6,791 nucleotides of DNA, taken from NCBI GenBank assembly GCA_015484935.1, contig WFUQ01000247.1, forward strand, positions 1 to 6,791, written 5' to 3'. Source of the DNA: Gammaproteobacteria bacterium (GTDB lineage: Bacteria; Pseudomonadota; Gammaproteobacteria; SZUA-229). Under the pieces are notes generated by a model, which was not told the DNA's origin, searched no databases, and was given only the letters and a program-made list of their open reading frames with translations. The translations under genes and the position numbers were made by a program. Below, one piece after another: positions 1-6,561 of the stretch. Within the stretch, counting starts at the first letter, position 1. The number at the start of each line of letters is the position of its first letter.

Positions 1-559
1 CACAACGTTCGTTGCGTGCGAACAGGCGGGGTATCTGGTTGACGGTATGCTCTGCCACGCTGAATAATCGACCGGGGATGTAACGCATCAATCTCAAAGT
101 GCCGGTGGCAGGCATATGGATGCGATGGTAATCACGCGGTGACAGATACAGGGTGGCGAAGCGACCATCCTGAAACTGTTGCGCCAGTGGTTCATCACCG
201 CCGAGTAATTCCAGCAGACTGAAATCGTGACCTTTTGCCTGATAGATCTGACCATCGACGATATCGCCTGCTTGACTGACCGAACCATCGACAGGGCATA
301 ACCAGACAGCACTGTCCGGATGAAACGGCCGGCATTCAGGTTTTAATGCCCGGGTAAAAAATGCATTCAGACTCTCGTAGGCGTATCTATCTTCGACCAC
401 CGCTTCGCTCATGTTGACCGGATTGAGTCGGGTGTAGATACGGATGGCAAAGTTTTTTATCGCCGGTGTAGTGATGCGTGCCAGTTTGAACATCAACCAC
501 GAGATGCCATGGTGAGGCAGAAAATAGAATGGATATGCCTTCAGTTTTTCAAGAAACAT
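1..559 (-). CDS. psd: Phosphatidylserine decarboxylase proenzyme, partial (C-terminus beyond left edge)
   Basis: Psd decarboxylates phosphatidylserine to phosphatidylethanolamine at the cytoplasmic membrane, using a pyruvoyl group made by self-cleavage. The reading frame starts at ATG 559-557 and stays open to base 1, giving 186 residues of a protein usually about 280-300 long. Visible landmarks fit the family: an N-terminal FYFLPHHGIS stretch, SLNAFFTRALKP (63-74), CPVDGS with Asp91 (88-93), AKGHDFSLLELL (108-119), YLSPRDYHRIHMP with His148 (138-150), and LFARNER (179-185). Asp91 and His148 correspond to Asp90 and His147 of the E. coli self-cleavage triad. The serine of the LGST cleavage site should lie beyond the window, so completeness cannot be judged. 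The gene begins 12 bases after the stop of the copper chaperone gene and has no clear Shine-Dalgarno sequence, suggesting co-transcription and possibly translational coupling. Family identification is secure. Confidence 0.95.
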   Translation of the reverse strand, partial: MFLEKLKAYPFYFLPHHGISWLMFKLARITTPAIKNFAIRIYTRLNPVNMSEAVVEDRYAYESLNAFFTRALKPECRPFHPDSAVWLCPVDGSVSQAGDIVDGQIYQAKGHDFSLLELLGGDEPLAQQFQDGRFATLYLSPRDYHRIHMPATGTLRLMRYIPGRLFSVAEHTVNQIPRLFARNERC

Positions 560-571
560 GGACAGGTGGTG

Positions 572-1018
572 TCAGTGGTGATGGTGTTGCATCGCGGCGT
601 TGTGTTTTTTTACCGCAGCATCGATGAGCGTAGTCGAACCATCACTGAAATTGAATTTCAGTGTAATTACATCGCCCTGTCTGAAGCGTTTTGCTGGAGT
701 GAACAGCATGAGATGGTAACTACCGGGTTCAAAATGTATGGTCTCGCCAGCGTCGATCATCAATGTGGCGAGATATTGCATGCTGGCGACACCGTCTTTC
801 TCTGTGCTGCGATGTATCTCGATTTTGCGGTATGCCGGGCTGGTGACCGAAGACAGTTCCACGGCTTTCCCGCTATGATTGCTGAGCTTGAAATAACCCG
901 CGTGTACCTTCGTGACCGGCGGCGCTTCTGCTATCCAGGCTTCGTCGATATCGATCGACCCTGTTGCATAACACACAGAATGACTGATGAGCAGGCTGAT
1001 GAAAATGAGTAGGCGCAT
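572..1018 (-). CDS. Periplasmic PCu(A)C-family copper chaperone
   Basis: This is a 148-residue exported protein of the PCu(A)C (DUF461) family. Members bind Cu(I) in the periplasm and help metallate the CuA or CuB centre of cytochrome c oxidase. The complete copper motif H-x10-M-x21-H-x-M is present as His69, Met80, His102 and Met104. Residues 1-18 (MRLLIFISLLISHSVCYA) form a typical signal peptide, with cleavage likely after Ala18. I chose ATG 1018 over the in-frame ATG 1051 for two reasons: the longer form puts 11 polar residues ahead of the signal peptide, and ATG 1051 overlaps a TATAAT -10 element. The protein ends in four histidines (145-148), which could add a metal site. Position 69 is inside GYFKL...EIH, the usual cupredoxin-like fold region. 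psd follows after 12 bases. No cytochrome oxidase or SCO gene is visible here, so the partner is inferred from family knowledge. Confidence 0.9.
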   Translation of the reverse strand: MRLLIFISLLISHSVCYATGSIDIDEAWIAEAPPVTKVHAGYFKLSNHSGKAVELSSVTSPAYRKIEIHRSTEKDGVASMQYLATLMIDAGETIHFEPGSYHLMLFTPAKRFRQGDVITLKFNFSDGSTTLIDAAVKKHNAAMQHHHH

Positions 1019-1049
1019 AAAAAAGTTGGGGGTTGGAAAATCAGCGCAC

Positions 1050-1078
1050 ATTATAAAGATATGGTCGGCTGTTGAACA
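1050..1078 (-). promoter_or_regulatory. Putative sigma-70 promoter for the PCu(A)C-psd unit
   Basis: Read on the minus strand, a perfect TATAAT (-10) lies at 1055-1050. Seventeen bases upstream is a weak -35, TGTTCA (1078-1073), matching the consensus at 3 of 6 positions. Transcription would begin near 1043, leaving a leader of about 25 bases before ATG 1018. The leader is C/T-rich with no Shine-Dalgarno sequence. The assignment is from sequence only. Confidence 0.5.
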
Positions 1079-1084
1079 GCAGCA

Positions 1085-1113
1085 ATGCAGACCGGGGTAT
1101 TAACCGCTAGAAT
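1085..1113 (+). promoter_or_regulatory. Possible promoter for prmB-aroC
   Basis: TAGAAT at 1108-1113 matches the -10 consensus at 5 of 6 positions and would place the transcript start about 16 bases before the preferred prmB start at 1136. The base-17 spacing gives a poor -35 (ATGCAG, 1085-1090). A better -35-like TTGAAC at 1072-1077 is too far from this -10 but could serve a weaker GGTATT at 1096-1101. Only the location, in a divergent intergenic region, makes a promoter here likely; the exact boxes are uncertain. Confidence 0.25.
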
Positions 1114-1135
1114 GCTCCCTCTCAGGCTGGAATCT

Positions 1136-2068
1136 ATGCAAAGACAAACCGAAAAACCGCTCAGTGAACTGCGATCTATACGCGATATGGTGTTGTGGGG
1201 AGCGCAACAGTTCGAACACGCAGAGCTGTGTCATACCCACGGCATGCCCGATGCGCTCGATGAAGCGGTGTTCCTGTGCCTGTCGGCATTGCATCGACCA
1301 CTGGACATCGAGCAACACGAATTTGATACCGTACTCAGTGACGATGAGAAGCAGCAGGTGCTGGCAGCTTACAACAGACGTATCGAACAGCGCATCCCCG
1401 CCAGCTACATCACACAGTCAGCATGGTTCGCCGGACTGGAATTCTATGTCGATGAGCGTGTACTGATCCCGCGTTCCCCCTTTGCTGAACTGATCGATGA
1501 TCGTTTCGCACCCTGGATAGCCGAGCACAGGGTGCATGATGTACTCGATCTGTGTACCGGCAGTGGCTGTATCGCCATCGCTTGCGCCAGTGCCTTTCCG
1601 GATGCCCGGGTGGTGGCGACGGACCTGTCGGCTGATGCACTGGATGTCGCCGAGATCAACCGGCAACGGCACGGTCTGCAAGACCGTTTGCAGTTACTGA
1701 AGTCTGATCTGTTCGATGCGATACCGGCGCAGCAGTTTGACCTGATCGTCAGCAACCCGCCTTATGTTTCACTCGAAGAGATGTCGGAGCTGAACGCCGA
1801 GTTTGATCATGAGCCTGCATTGGGACTGGCAGCCGGTGAGCAGGGACTGGATATCGTCATCCCCATGCTGCGACAGGCGCGAGACTACCTCAAAGATGAC
1901 GGGATACTGGTAGTCGAGGTCGGTTATACCTGGCCGGTATTGCAGCAGGCGCTGCCAGGTGTACCGTTCATGTGGCTGGAGTTTGAATTTGGCGGCGAGG
2001 GTGTTTTTACGCTCACAGCCGAGCAGTTACAACAGTGCCAGTCGCAGTTCGACAGCTTCCAGCTGTGA
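1136..2068 (+). CDS. prmB: 50S ribosomal protein uL3 N5-glutamine methyltransferase
   Basis: PrmB uses S-adenosylmethionine to methylate a glutamine side chain of ribosomal protein uL3 (L3) in the cytoplasm, a step linked to large-subunit assembly. From ATG 1136 the product is 310 residues, the same length as E. coli PrmB, and it aligns end to end. It has an N-terminal substrate-recognition region (1-100), FYVDERVLIPRSPFAELI (103-120), SAM motif I DLCTGSGCIA (138-147), the catalytic NPPY (207-210) that holds the amide substrate, and HEPALGLAAG (225-234). The NPPY context with RSP and the C-terminal LEFEFGGEGVFTLT distinguishes it from PrmC, the release-factor enzyme. The open frame extends upstream to ATG 1085, but ATG 1136 fits the family N-terminus and has GGA five bases ahead. 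aroC follows after 48 bases, an arrangement also found in E. coli. Confidence 0.96.
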   Translation: MQRQTEKPLSELRSIRDMVLWGAQQFEHAELCHTHGMPDALDEAVFLCLSALHRPLDIEQHEFDTVLSDDEKQQVLAAYNRRIEQRIPASYITQSAWFAGLEFYVDERVLIPRSPFAELIDDRFAPWIAEHRVHDVLDLCTGSGCIAIACASAFPDARVVATDLSADALDVAEINRQRHGLQDRLQLLKSDLFDAIPAQQFDLIVSNPPYVSLEEMSELNAEFDHEPALGLAAGEQGLDIVIPMLRQARDYLKDDGILVVEVGYTWPVLQQALPGVPFMWLEFEFGGEGVFTLTAEQLQQCQSQFDSFQL

Positions 2069-2116
2069 TAATATCGACTTCAGATATTCCCCTAACAACC
2101 CATAAGAATCAGTCGC

Positions 2117-3217
2117 ATGTCAGGTAATACGATAGGAAAATTATTCAGCGTCACCACCGCCGGTGAGTCACATGGTGCCGCACTGGTCGCTATCATCGAT
2201 GGCTGCCCGCCGGGACTGGAACTGTCAGAAGAAGACATCCAGATCGATCTCGATCGTCGCAAGCCCGGTACTTCCCGCCACACGACCCAGCGACGTGAAG
2301 CCGACAAGGTGAAGATCCTTGCCGGGGTGTTCGAAGGCAAGACCACCGGTACCAGTATCGCATTGCTAATCGAAAACACCGACCAGCGTTCAAAAGATTA
2401 CGGCAACATCATGGATCGCTTCCGACCGGGGCATGCTGATTACACGTATAAACAGAAATACGGTCTGCGTGATTATCGTGGTGGCGGCCGTTCCTCGGCA
2501 CGTGAGACCGCGATGCGTGTGGCAGCCGGTGCGGTGGCTAAAAAATATCTCAAAGACCGCTGTGGTATAAACATCTACGGTTATATGTCACAGCTGGGCC
2601 CGATCGAGATGCCGATGCTGGATCGTGAAGTGATCAACGATAATGCTTTTTTCTGTGGCGATGTCAGTAAGCTTGATGAACTGGAAGCCTACATGGACGC
2701 GCTGCGTAAAGAAGGCAATTCCGTCGGCGGTAAGATCACCGTGGTCGCCGAAGGCGTGCCACCTGGTCTGGGTGAGCCGGTATTCGACCGACTGGATGCG
2801 GATCTGGCACATGCCATGATGTCGATCAACGCCGCCAAGGGAGTCGAGATCGGTGATGGCTTCGGCTGTGTCGCAGCCAAGGGCACGGAATTTCGTGATG
2901 AGATGACCCCACAGGGTTTTAAGTCCAATCATGCCGGTGGGGTACTGGGCGGGATTTCATCCGGCCAGGATGTGGTGGTGCATACCGCTTTCAAACCGAC
3001 TTCGAGCATCCGTCTGTCAGGCGACACGGTCGATGTGGACGGCAAGCCGGTCGATGTGGTCACGCACGGTCGTCACGATCCTTGTGTGGCTATCCGTGCC
3101 ACACCTATCTGCGAAGCCAAGCTGGCGATCGTGCTGCTGGATCATCTGCTGCGCCACCGGGGGCAGAATGCAGATGTGATCTCCGGCACGCCTGTGATAC
3201 CGGCATCGGCCGACTAA
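2117..3217 (+). CDS. aroC: Chorismate synthase
   Basis: AroC converts 5-enolpyruvylshikimate-3-phosphate to chorismate, the last step of the shikimate pathway and the branch point for aromatic amino acids, folate and quinones. It needs reduced FMN. The product is 366 residues (E. coli 361) and carries all three family signatures: GESHG (16-20), the GRSSARET block (124-131) within [13 protein letters not shown], and [10 protein letters not shown] (318-327). Other conserved stretches are [16 protein letters not shown] (44-59), RPGHADYTY (103-111) and [14 protein letters not shown] (271-284). The histidines at 19 and 106 that act in the reaction in this family are present. The start at ATG 2117 gives the usual [20 protein letters not shown] opening. 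The ribosome site is weak (AAGAA upstream). The gene is probably transcribed with prmB. The enzyme looks intact. Confidence 0.98.
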   Translation: MSGNTIGKLFSVTTAGESHGAALVAIIDGCPPGLELSEEDIQIDLDRRKPGTSRHTTQRREADKVKILAGVFEGKTTGTSIALLIENTDQRSKDYGNIMDRFRPGHADYTYKQKYGLRDYRGGGRSSARETAMRVAAGAVAKKYLKDRCGINIYGYMSQLGPIEMPMLDREVINDNAFFCGDVSKLDELEAYMDALRKEGNSVGGKITVVAEGVPPGLGEPVFDRLDADLAHAMMSINAAKGVEIGDGFGCVAAKGTEFRDEMTPQGFKSNHAGGVLGGISSGQDVVVHTAFKPTSSIRLSGDTVDVDGKPVDVVTHGRHDPCVAIRATPICEAKLAIVLLDHLLRHRGQNADVISGTPVIPASAD

Positions 3218-3226
3218 TCATTCACC

Positions 3227-3280
3227 GTAGTAGCGGCTTCAGCCGCGAATCTGTCAGACTGTACTGATTCGCGGCGCTAC
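3227..3280 (+). repeat. REP-like palindromic element between aroC and the permease gene
   Basis: The left half contains GTAGTAGCGGCTTCAGCCGC (3227-3246) followed by GAATC, and folds as a GCGGC/GCCGC hairpin (3233-3237 with 3242-3246) around TTCA. The same left half also pairs with an inverted copy on the right: GCCGCGAATC (3242-3251) is the exact reverse complement of GATTCGCGGC (3266-3275), and GTAGC (3230-3234) matches GCTAC (3276-3280). The right copy lacks the seven bases GGCTTCA. The core resembles the GTAGGAGCGGCTTCAGCCGCGA type of REP sequence known from several gammaproteobacteria. No T-run follows, so it is not a classical intrinsic terminator; it may stabilise mRNA ends or limit readthrough. 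Confidence 0.7.
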
Positions 3281-3304
3281 GTGGAGAAACGTGTTGCGGC
3301 AAGT

Positions 3305-4465
3305 ATGAAGATGCATAAACCATCCAACCCTGTCCCTTACTGGCGACTGTCCGGTTTCTATCTGTTCTATTTCGCATCACTGGGTGTGCTGGTTCCGTAC
3401 TGGAGCCTGTATCTGAAACACCTCGGCTATAACAGTCTCACCATCGGCAGTCTGATTGCTATCCTGCCTGCGACTAAACTGTTTGCGCCTTATGTATGGG
3501 GCTGGCTGGCAGACCATACACGTCGCTCTATCTTCATCATCCGTATCACCAGCGTACTGGCACTGCTGAGTTTTACCCTCATCCTGCTGGATAACAGTCT
3601 GGGCTGGATCACGTTCGTCATGGTGTTGTTCAGTTTTTTCTGGAATGCGACCTTGCCGCAGTTCGAAGCGACCACCTTGAATCATCTGGGCGAAGATTCA
3701 CACCGTTACAGCATGATACGCCTGTGGGGGTCGCTGGGTTTTATCCTGATCGTGGTGCTCATGGGTGACCTGTTGAATTCCTATGGCACGGAAGTCATAC
3801 CCTTGGTGGTGTTGATCACGCTGGCGGGTATCGCGCTGTCGAGTTTCACCGTGCCGGAAAAACTCAATACACCACACAGCGATCATTCACCGATCTGGCA
3901 TGTGATCAAACAACCGAAGGTGATGGCATTTCTGGCGATAACGGTATTGATGCTCTGCAGCCACGGACCGTATTACACTTTCTATACTATCTTTCTCGAA
4001 GAGCAGGGTTACGATTCGCACACCGTGGGTATCCTGTGGGCGATAGGGGTGCTGGCAGAGGTGATCGTGTTTCTGGTGATGCATCGACTATTACCGGTGT
4101 ACGGCGCCAGAAAACTGTTGCTGGTGACGCTGGCATTCACCACGGCGAGATGGTTGTTGATCGGGTTCTTTGTCGATGATCTGGTCATCCTGTTCATCGC
4201 ACAGCTGTTCCATGCGTTCTCGTTCGGCGTGTTTCATGCGGTCGGCATCGCGCTGGTGCATGAATATTTTACCGGCAGTCATCAGGGGCGGGGGCAGGCG
4301 CTGTATTCCAGTACCGGTTACGGTGCCGGTGTTGCCATCGGCAGTCTGGTCAGTGGTTTTGTCTGGGATCAGTATGGCGCGCAGGTATTGTTCAGCTTCG
4401 CTTCGGCCTGTACCCTGATCGCGATGATGATCGTGTGGCGGTTTATTCAGGTGCCGAACAACTGA
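3305..4465 (+). CDS. MFS permease of the HcaT / 3-phenylpropionate transporter type
   Basis: This is an inner-membrane major facilitator permease of about 386 residues with roughly 12 hydrophobic segments. It resembles E. coli HcaT and the related MFS_1-like / nucleoside-symporter-like group: an opening WRLSGFYLFYFASLGVLVPYWSLYL (13-37), a loop GWLADHTRR (66-74) in the motif A position, IRLWGSLGF (138-146) and VGILWAIGVLAEVIVF (241-256) all have HcaT counterparts. The substrate cannot be read from the sequence. Linkage to aroC allows a guess of an aromatic acid, but this is inference. The start is uncertain. GTG 3281 would overlap the palindrome, GGAGAAA (3283-3289) is badly spaced for any in-frame start, and ATG 3305 or 3311 best fits the family; 3305 is used. 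It faces the lipase gene tail to tail with 7 bp between stops. Confidence 0.85.
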   Translation: MKMHKPSNPVPYWRLSGFYLFYFASLGVLVPYWSLYLKHLGYNSLTIGSLIAILPATKLFAPYVWGWLADHTRRSIFIIRITSVLALLSFTLILLDNSLGWITFVMVLFSFFWNATLPQFEATTLNHLGEDSHRYSMIRLWGSLGFILIVVLMGDLLNSYGTEVIPLVVLITLAGIALSSFTVPEKLNTPHSDHSPIWHVIKQPKVMAFLAITVLMLCSHGPYYTFYTIFLEEQGYDSHTVGILWAIGVLAEVIVFLVMHRLLPVYGARKLLLVTLAFTTARWLLIGFFVDDLVILFIAQLFHAFSFGVFHAVGIALVHEYFTGSHQGRGQALYSSTGYGAGVAIGSLVSGFVWDQYGAQVLFSFASACTLIAMMIVWRFIQVPNN

Positions 4466-4472
4466 ATCGTAT

Positions 4473-5279
4473 TCAACGTTTCAGCAGATCCAGAATCGTC
4501 ACCCCATCTTGTGCCACCAGCGTATGGCCGGCAGGCGTGGTCATCACCGCGCTCTTGCCGAACAATGCAGGCACATTGTTCATATCCTGACTGGAACCGG
4601 GAACGATATCATCACCGGCAAAACCGACCGGGTCGGTGCGGATGACCGAGACATAGCTGATATCAGGATGCGGCTGCACGTTCAGCCAGTACAACAAGCT
4701 GCCGGGTCGCGGACGGCTGAGGTCGAACAACAGACCACGTGAATGTCTCAGCGCTTCATAATCACGACCACCGAAAAAACTTTTCACCATATTGAACGGA
4801 CCGTGATTGGCAGTGACATCGAGGGCCTGTTCAGCCCGCGACGTACCGGTATGCGGACTGGCGATGGTGATCAGCCTGGTGACGTTTTGCGCACCGCCAC
4901 GAACCAGTGCCAGACGCGCGACCACGCCGCCGGCCGAATGCCCCACGATGGTGATGGCTTCCGAACCGTGCAGTTGCCGTATCTGAGCCAACATGCCGAG
5001 CAGCATATCCGCCTGCACGACGACCGGTGCCTCGGATGGCAGATTAACCGCATACACATTATTGTCAGCTTCCAGATTGTCGGTGGTCAGTAGTTTTGGC
5101 TGCGCACCACCCGCGACGAACAGACCGGTGCGTTTCCAGCCATGCTCGTCCAGAATCGTGTTGATACCGCTTCTCTCCCATGAGTCTGCGCTACCTAGAT
5201 AGCCGTGCACCAGCACCAGCACATCAGCCTGAACCGCCTGACTGAAGATGAAGACAAGAAGTGTGACCAGATATTTCAT
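4473..5279 (-). CDS. Exported alpha/beta-hydrolase, lipase-like
   Basis: This 268-residue protein has a signal peptide (MKYLVTLLVFIFSQAVQA, 1-18), so it is periplasmic or secreted. The mature part is an alpha/beta-hydrolase. HGYLGS (25-30) fits the oxyanion-hole loop, GHSAGG (113-118) holds the nucleophile Ser115, Asp223 or Asp224 in AGDDIVP is the likely acid, and His252 in PAGHTLV is the likely catalytic histidine. The stretch TIASPHTGT (138-146) is typical of triacylglycerol lipase and PGAP1-like serine esterases. The natural substrate (lipid ester, thioester or other) cannot be told. No lipase foldase or secretion gene is adjacent. ATG 5279 is preceded by GAAGGGA (5297-5291) with an 11-base spacer, slightly long. 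The gene is divergent from rmlB. The hydrolase class is secure; calling it a lipase is less so. Confidence 0.85.
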   Translation of the reverse strand: MKYLVTLLVFIFSQAVQADVLVLVHGYLGSADSWERSGINTILDEHGWKRTGLFVAGGAQPKLLTTDNLEADNNVYAVNLPSEAPVVVQADMLLGMLAQIRQLHGSEAITIVGHSAGGVVARLALVRGGAQNVTRLITIASPHTGTSRAEQALDVTANHGPFNMVKSFFGGRDYEALRHSRGLLFDLSRPRPGSLLYWLNVQPHPDISYVSVIRTDPVGFAGDDIVPGSSQDMNNVPALFGKSAVMTTPAGHTLVAQDGVTILDLLKR

Positions 5280-5322
5280 GACAAAGCATTTCCCTTCGAT
5301 ATTGCTGCAAGTTATGGCATGT

Positions 5323-5351
5323 ATTTTAGACCGGGCAGGGCACCGTGGAAT
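5323..5351 (-). promoter_or_regulatory. Possible promoter of the lipase-like gene
   Basis: On the minus strand TAAAAT (5328-5323) matches the -10 consensus at 5 of 6 positions. ATTCCA (5351-5346) stands 17 bases upstream as a weak -35 with 3 of 6 matches. The transcript would start about 35-40 bases before ATG 5279 and include the GAAGGGA ribosome site. Weak evidence, based on sequence and location only. Confidence 0.3.
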
Positions 5352-5362
5352 ACCTATATAAG

Positions 5363-5373
5363 GATAATATGAT
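5363..5373 (+). promoter_or_regulatory. AT-rich -10-like cluster upstream of rmlB
   Basis: Two overlapping -10-like hexamers, GATAAT (5363-5368) and TATGAT (5368-5373), each match the consensus at 5 of 6 positions inside an AT-rich block (5351-5376). No convincing -35 stands 16-18 bases upstream. If used, the rmlB leader would be about 110 bases long and would include the tRNA-like fragment and the CGCAA-G-TTGCG palindrome at 5422-5432. The assignment is tentative. Confidence 0.2.
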
Positions 5374-5374
5374 A

Positions 5375-5400
5375 TAGCTCAGGTGGAATCGAGCACCGCC
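5375..5400 (+). other. tRNA D-arm-like fragment
   Basis: TAGCTCAGGTGG (5375-5386) followed by GAGCACC (5391-5397) reproduces the D-arm of many bacterial tRNAs: stem GCTC (5377-5380) pairs with GAGC (5391-5394) around a 10-base loop containing GG. No anticodon arm, T-arm (GGTTCRANNCC) or pairing acceptor strand follows, so this is not a functional tRNA gene. It may be a relic or chance. Confidence 0.3.
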
Positions 5401-5487
5401 GTTAATATCGACAATAATAGTCGCAAGTTGCGTTAAAAAGCACGAGGCAATCAGATAAAATGGGCGTTTTACACACGGATAGAGACG

Positions 5488-6561
5488 TTGGAATCGGTTA
5501 AAACAATTCTGGTCACGGGGGGTGCGGGGTTTATCGGCTCGGCAGTCGTGCGACATCTGATACAACAGACAGATTGCATCGTCGTGAATCTCGATAAGCT
5601 GACCTATGCCGGCAATACCGAGTCACTGGTCGAGGTAGCAGACCACGATAACTACCATTTCGAACGTGTCGATATCTGCGATGCGTTCGCTGTGGACCGG
5701 GTGCTGTCACAATACCAGCCAGATGCCATCATGCATCTGGCAGCAGAATCCCATGTCGATCGTTCTATCGATGGTTCAGCAGAATTTATCCAGACCAATA
5801 TCGTGGGTACACATGTCCTGCTGGAAGCTGCGAGGACGTACTGGAAAGAGCTGGACGCACACAAACAGGCGCATTTCCGTTTTCACCATGTCTCGACAGA
5901 TGAAGTCTATGGTGATCTCGATTTCGGCGATGCGCTGTTTACCGAGCAGACTGCCTATGAACCCAGTTCACCCTATTCCGCATCGAAAGCCAGTTCCGAT
6001 CATCTGGTCAGAGCCTGGCATCGCACTTACGGATTCCCGGTAGTGATCTCCAACTGCTCCAATAATTACGGACCATACCAGTTCCCTGAAAAACTGATCC
6101 CCCTGATGATACTCAATATCCTGCAAGGTAAAGCGTTGCCGGTCTATGGCAAAGGCGATCAGGTGCGAGACTGGTTATATGTCGATGATCATGCACGTGC
6201 ATTAGTGAAAGTTATGTTGCAAGGCAAATTGGGCGAAACCTATAACATCGGTGGTCACAATGAGATGACCAACCTCGAAGTGATAGAGACCATCTGCGAT
6301 ATCATGGATGAATTAAAGCCGGATTTACCGGCAGGCAACAACAGTCGAGAGCTGATAACACACATCACCGATCGTCCCGGTCACGATCTGCGATACGCCA
6401 TCGATGCCAGCAAGATAAAGAATGACCTGTCATGGGTGCCTTCGGAGACGTTCAGTAGTGGCATCAGAAAGACAATCCACTGGTATCTGGATAACCCGAC
6501 CTGGTGGCAGCGGGTGCAGGACGGAAGCTATCAAGGTCAAAGATTGGGGTTGGGTGTATGA
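5488..6561 (+). CDS. rmlB: dTDP-glucose 4,6-dehydratase
   Basis: RmlB (RfbB) converts dTDP-glucose to dTDP-4-keto-6-deoxyglucose with bound NAD+, the second step toward dTDP-L-rhamnose and other deoxysugars, in the cytoplasm. The 357-residue product is normal length for this extended-SDR family. The NAD-binding TGGAGFIG is at 10-17, LDKLTYAG at 35-42, and [11 protein letters not shown] at 83-93. The catalytic Thr137-Asp138-Glu139 lies in VSTDEVYG and the Tyr163-xxx-Lys167 pair in [20 protein letters not shown] (192-206), [10 protein letters not shown] (226-235), YNIGG (252-256) and [14 protein letters not shown] (293-306) complete the family pattern. The start is TTG 5488, because no in-frame ATG or GTG lies near the N-terminal strand; GGATAGAG (5477-5484) can serve as the ribosome site. 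The stop overlaps the rmlA start. RffG, the homologue for enterobacterial common antigen, is an alternative name; context beyond the window would decide. Confidence 0.95.
   Translation: MESVKTILVTGGAGFIGSAVVRHLIQQTDCIVVNLDKLTYAGNTESLVEVADHDNYHFERVDICDAFAVDRVLSQYQPDAIMHLAAESHVDRSIDGSAEFIQTNIVGTHVLLEAARTYWKELDAHKQAHFRFHHVSTDEVYGDLDFGDALFTEQTAYEPSSPYSASKASSDHLVRAWHRTYGFPVVISNCSNNYGPYQFPEKLIPLMILNILQGKALPVYGKGDQVRDWLYVDDHARALVKVMLQGKLGETYNIGGHNEMTNLEVIETICDIMDELKPDLPAGNNSRELITHITDRPGHDLRYAIDASKIKNDLSWVPSETFSSGIRKTIHWYLDNPTWWQRVQDGSYQGQRLGLGV

Noticed and set aside
94..312. A 72-codon minus-strand open frame
   Set aside because: It lies in another frame within psd, whose frame encodes the conserved PSD motifs throughout the region.
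509..1012. A 167-codon plus-strand open frame opposite the copper chaperone gene
   Set aside because: It is antisense to a convincing PCu(A)C gene with signal peptide and full metal motif, shows no recognisable domain, and its residue pattern (many Cys, His and Arg) is that of a shadow frame.
1085..1135. N-terminal extension of PrmB by 17 residues from ATG 1085
   Set aside because: The extension is absent from E. coli PrmB. ATG 1136 gives exactly the family length and has a GGA ribosome site, and the best -10 (1108-1113) would start transcription after 1085.
3233..3275. Intrinsic terminator for aroC
   Set aside because: The hairpins are strong but no T-run follows either arm on the plus or minus strand, so a REP-like element is the better description.
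4743..5093. A 116-codon plus-strand open frame opposite the lipase-like gene
   Set aside because: The minus-strand frame carries the signal peptide and complete Ser-Asp-His pattern; the plus-strand frame is its shadow.
5340..5480. A complete tRNA gene
   Set aside because: Only a D-arm-like segment is present; no anticodon stem, T-loop consensus or acceptor-stem pairing could be found.
5326..5565. A 79-codon minus-strand open frame across the rmlB start and intergenic region
   Set aside because: It overlaps the conserved N-terminus of RmlB, has no family features, and its start lies inside rmlB.
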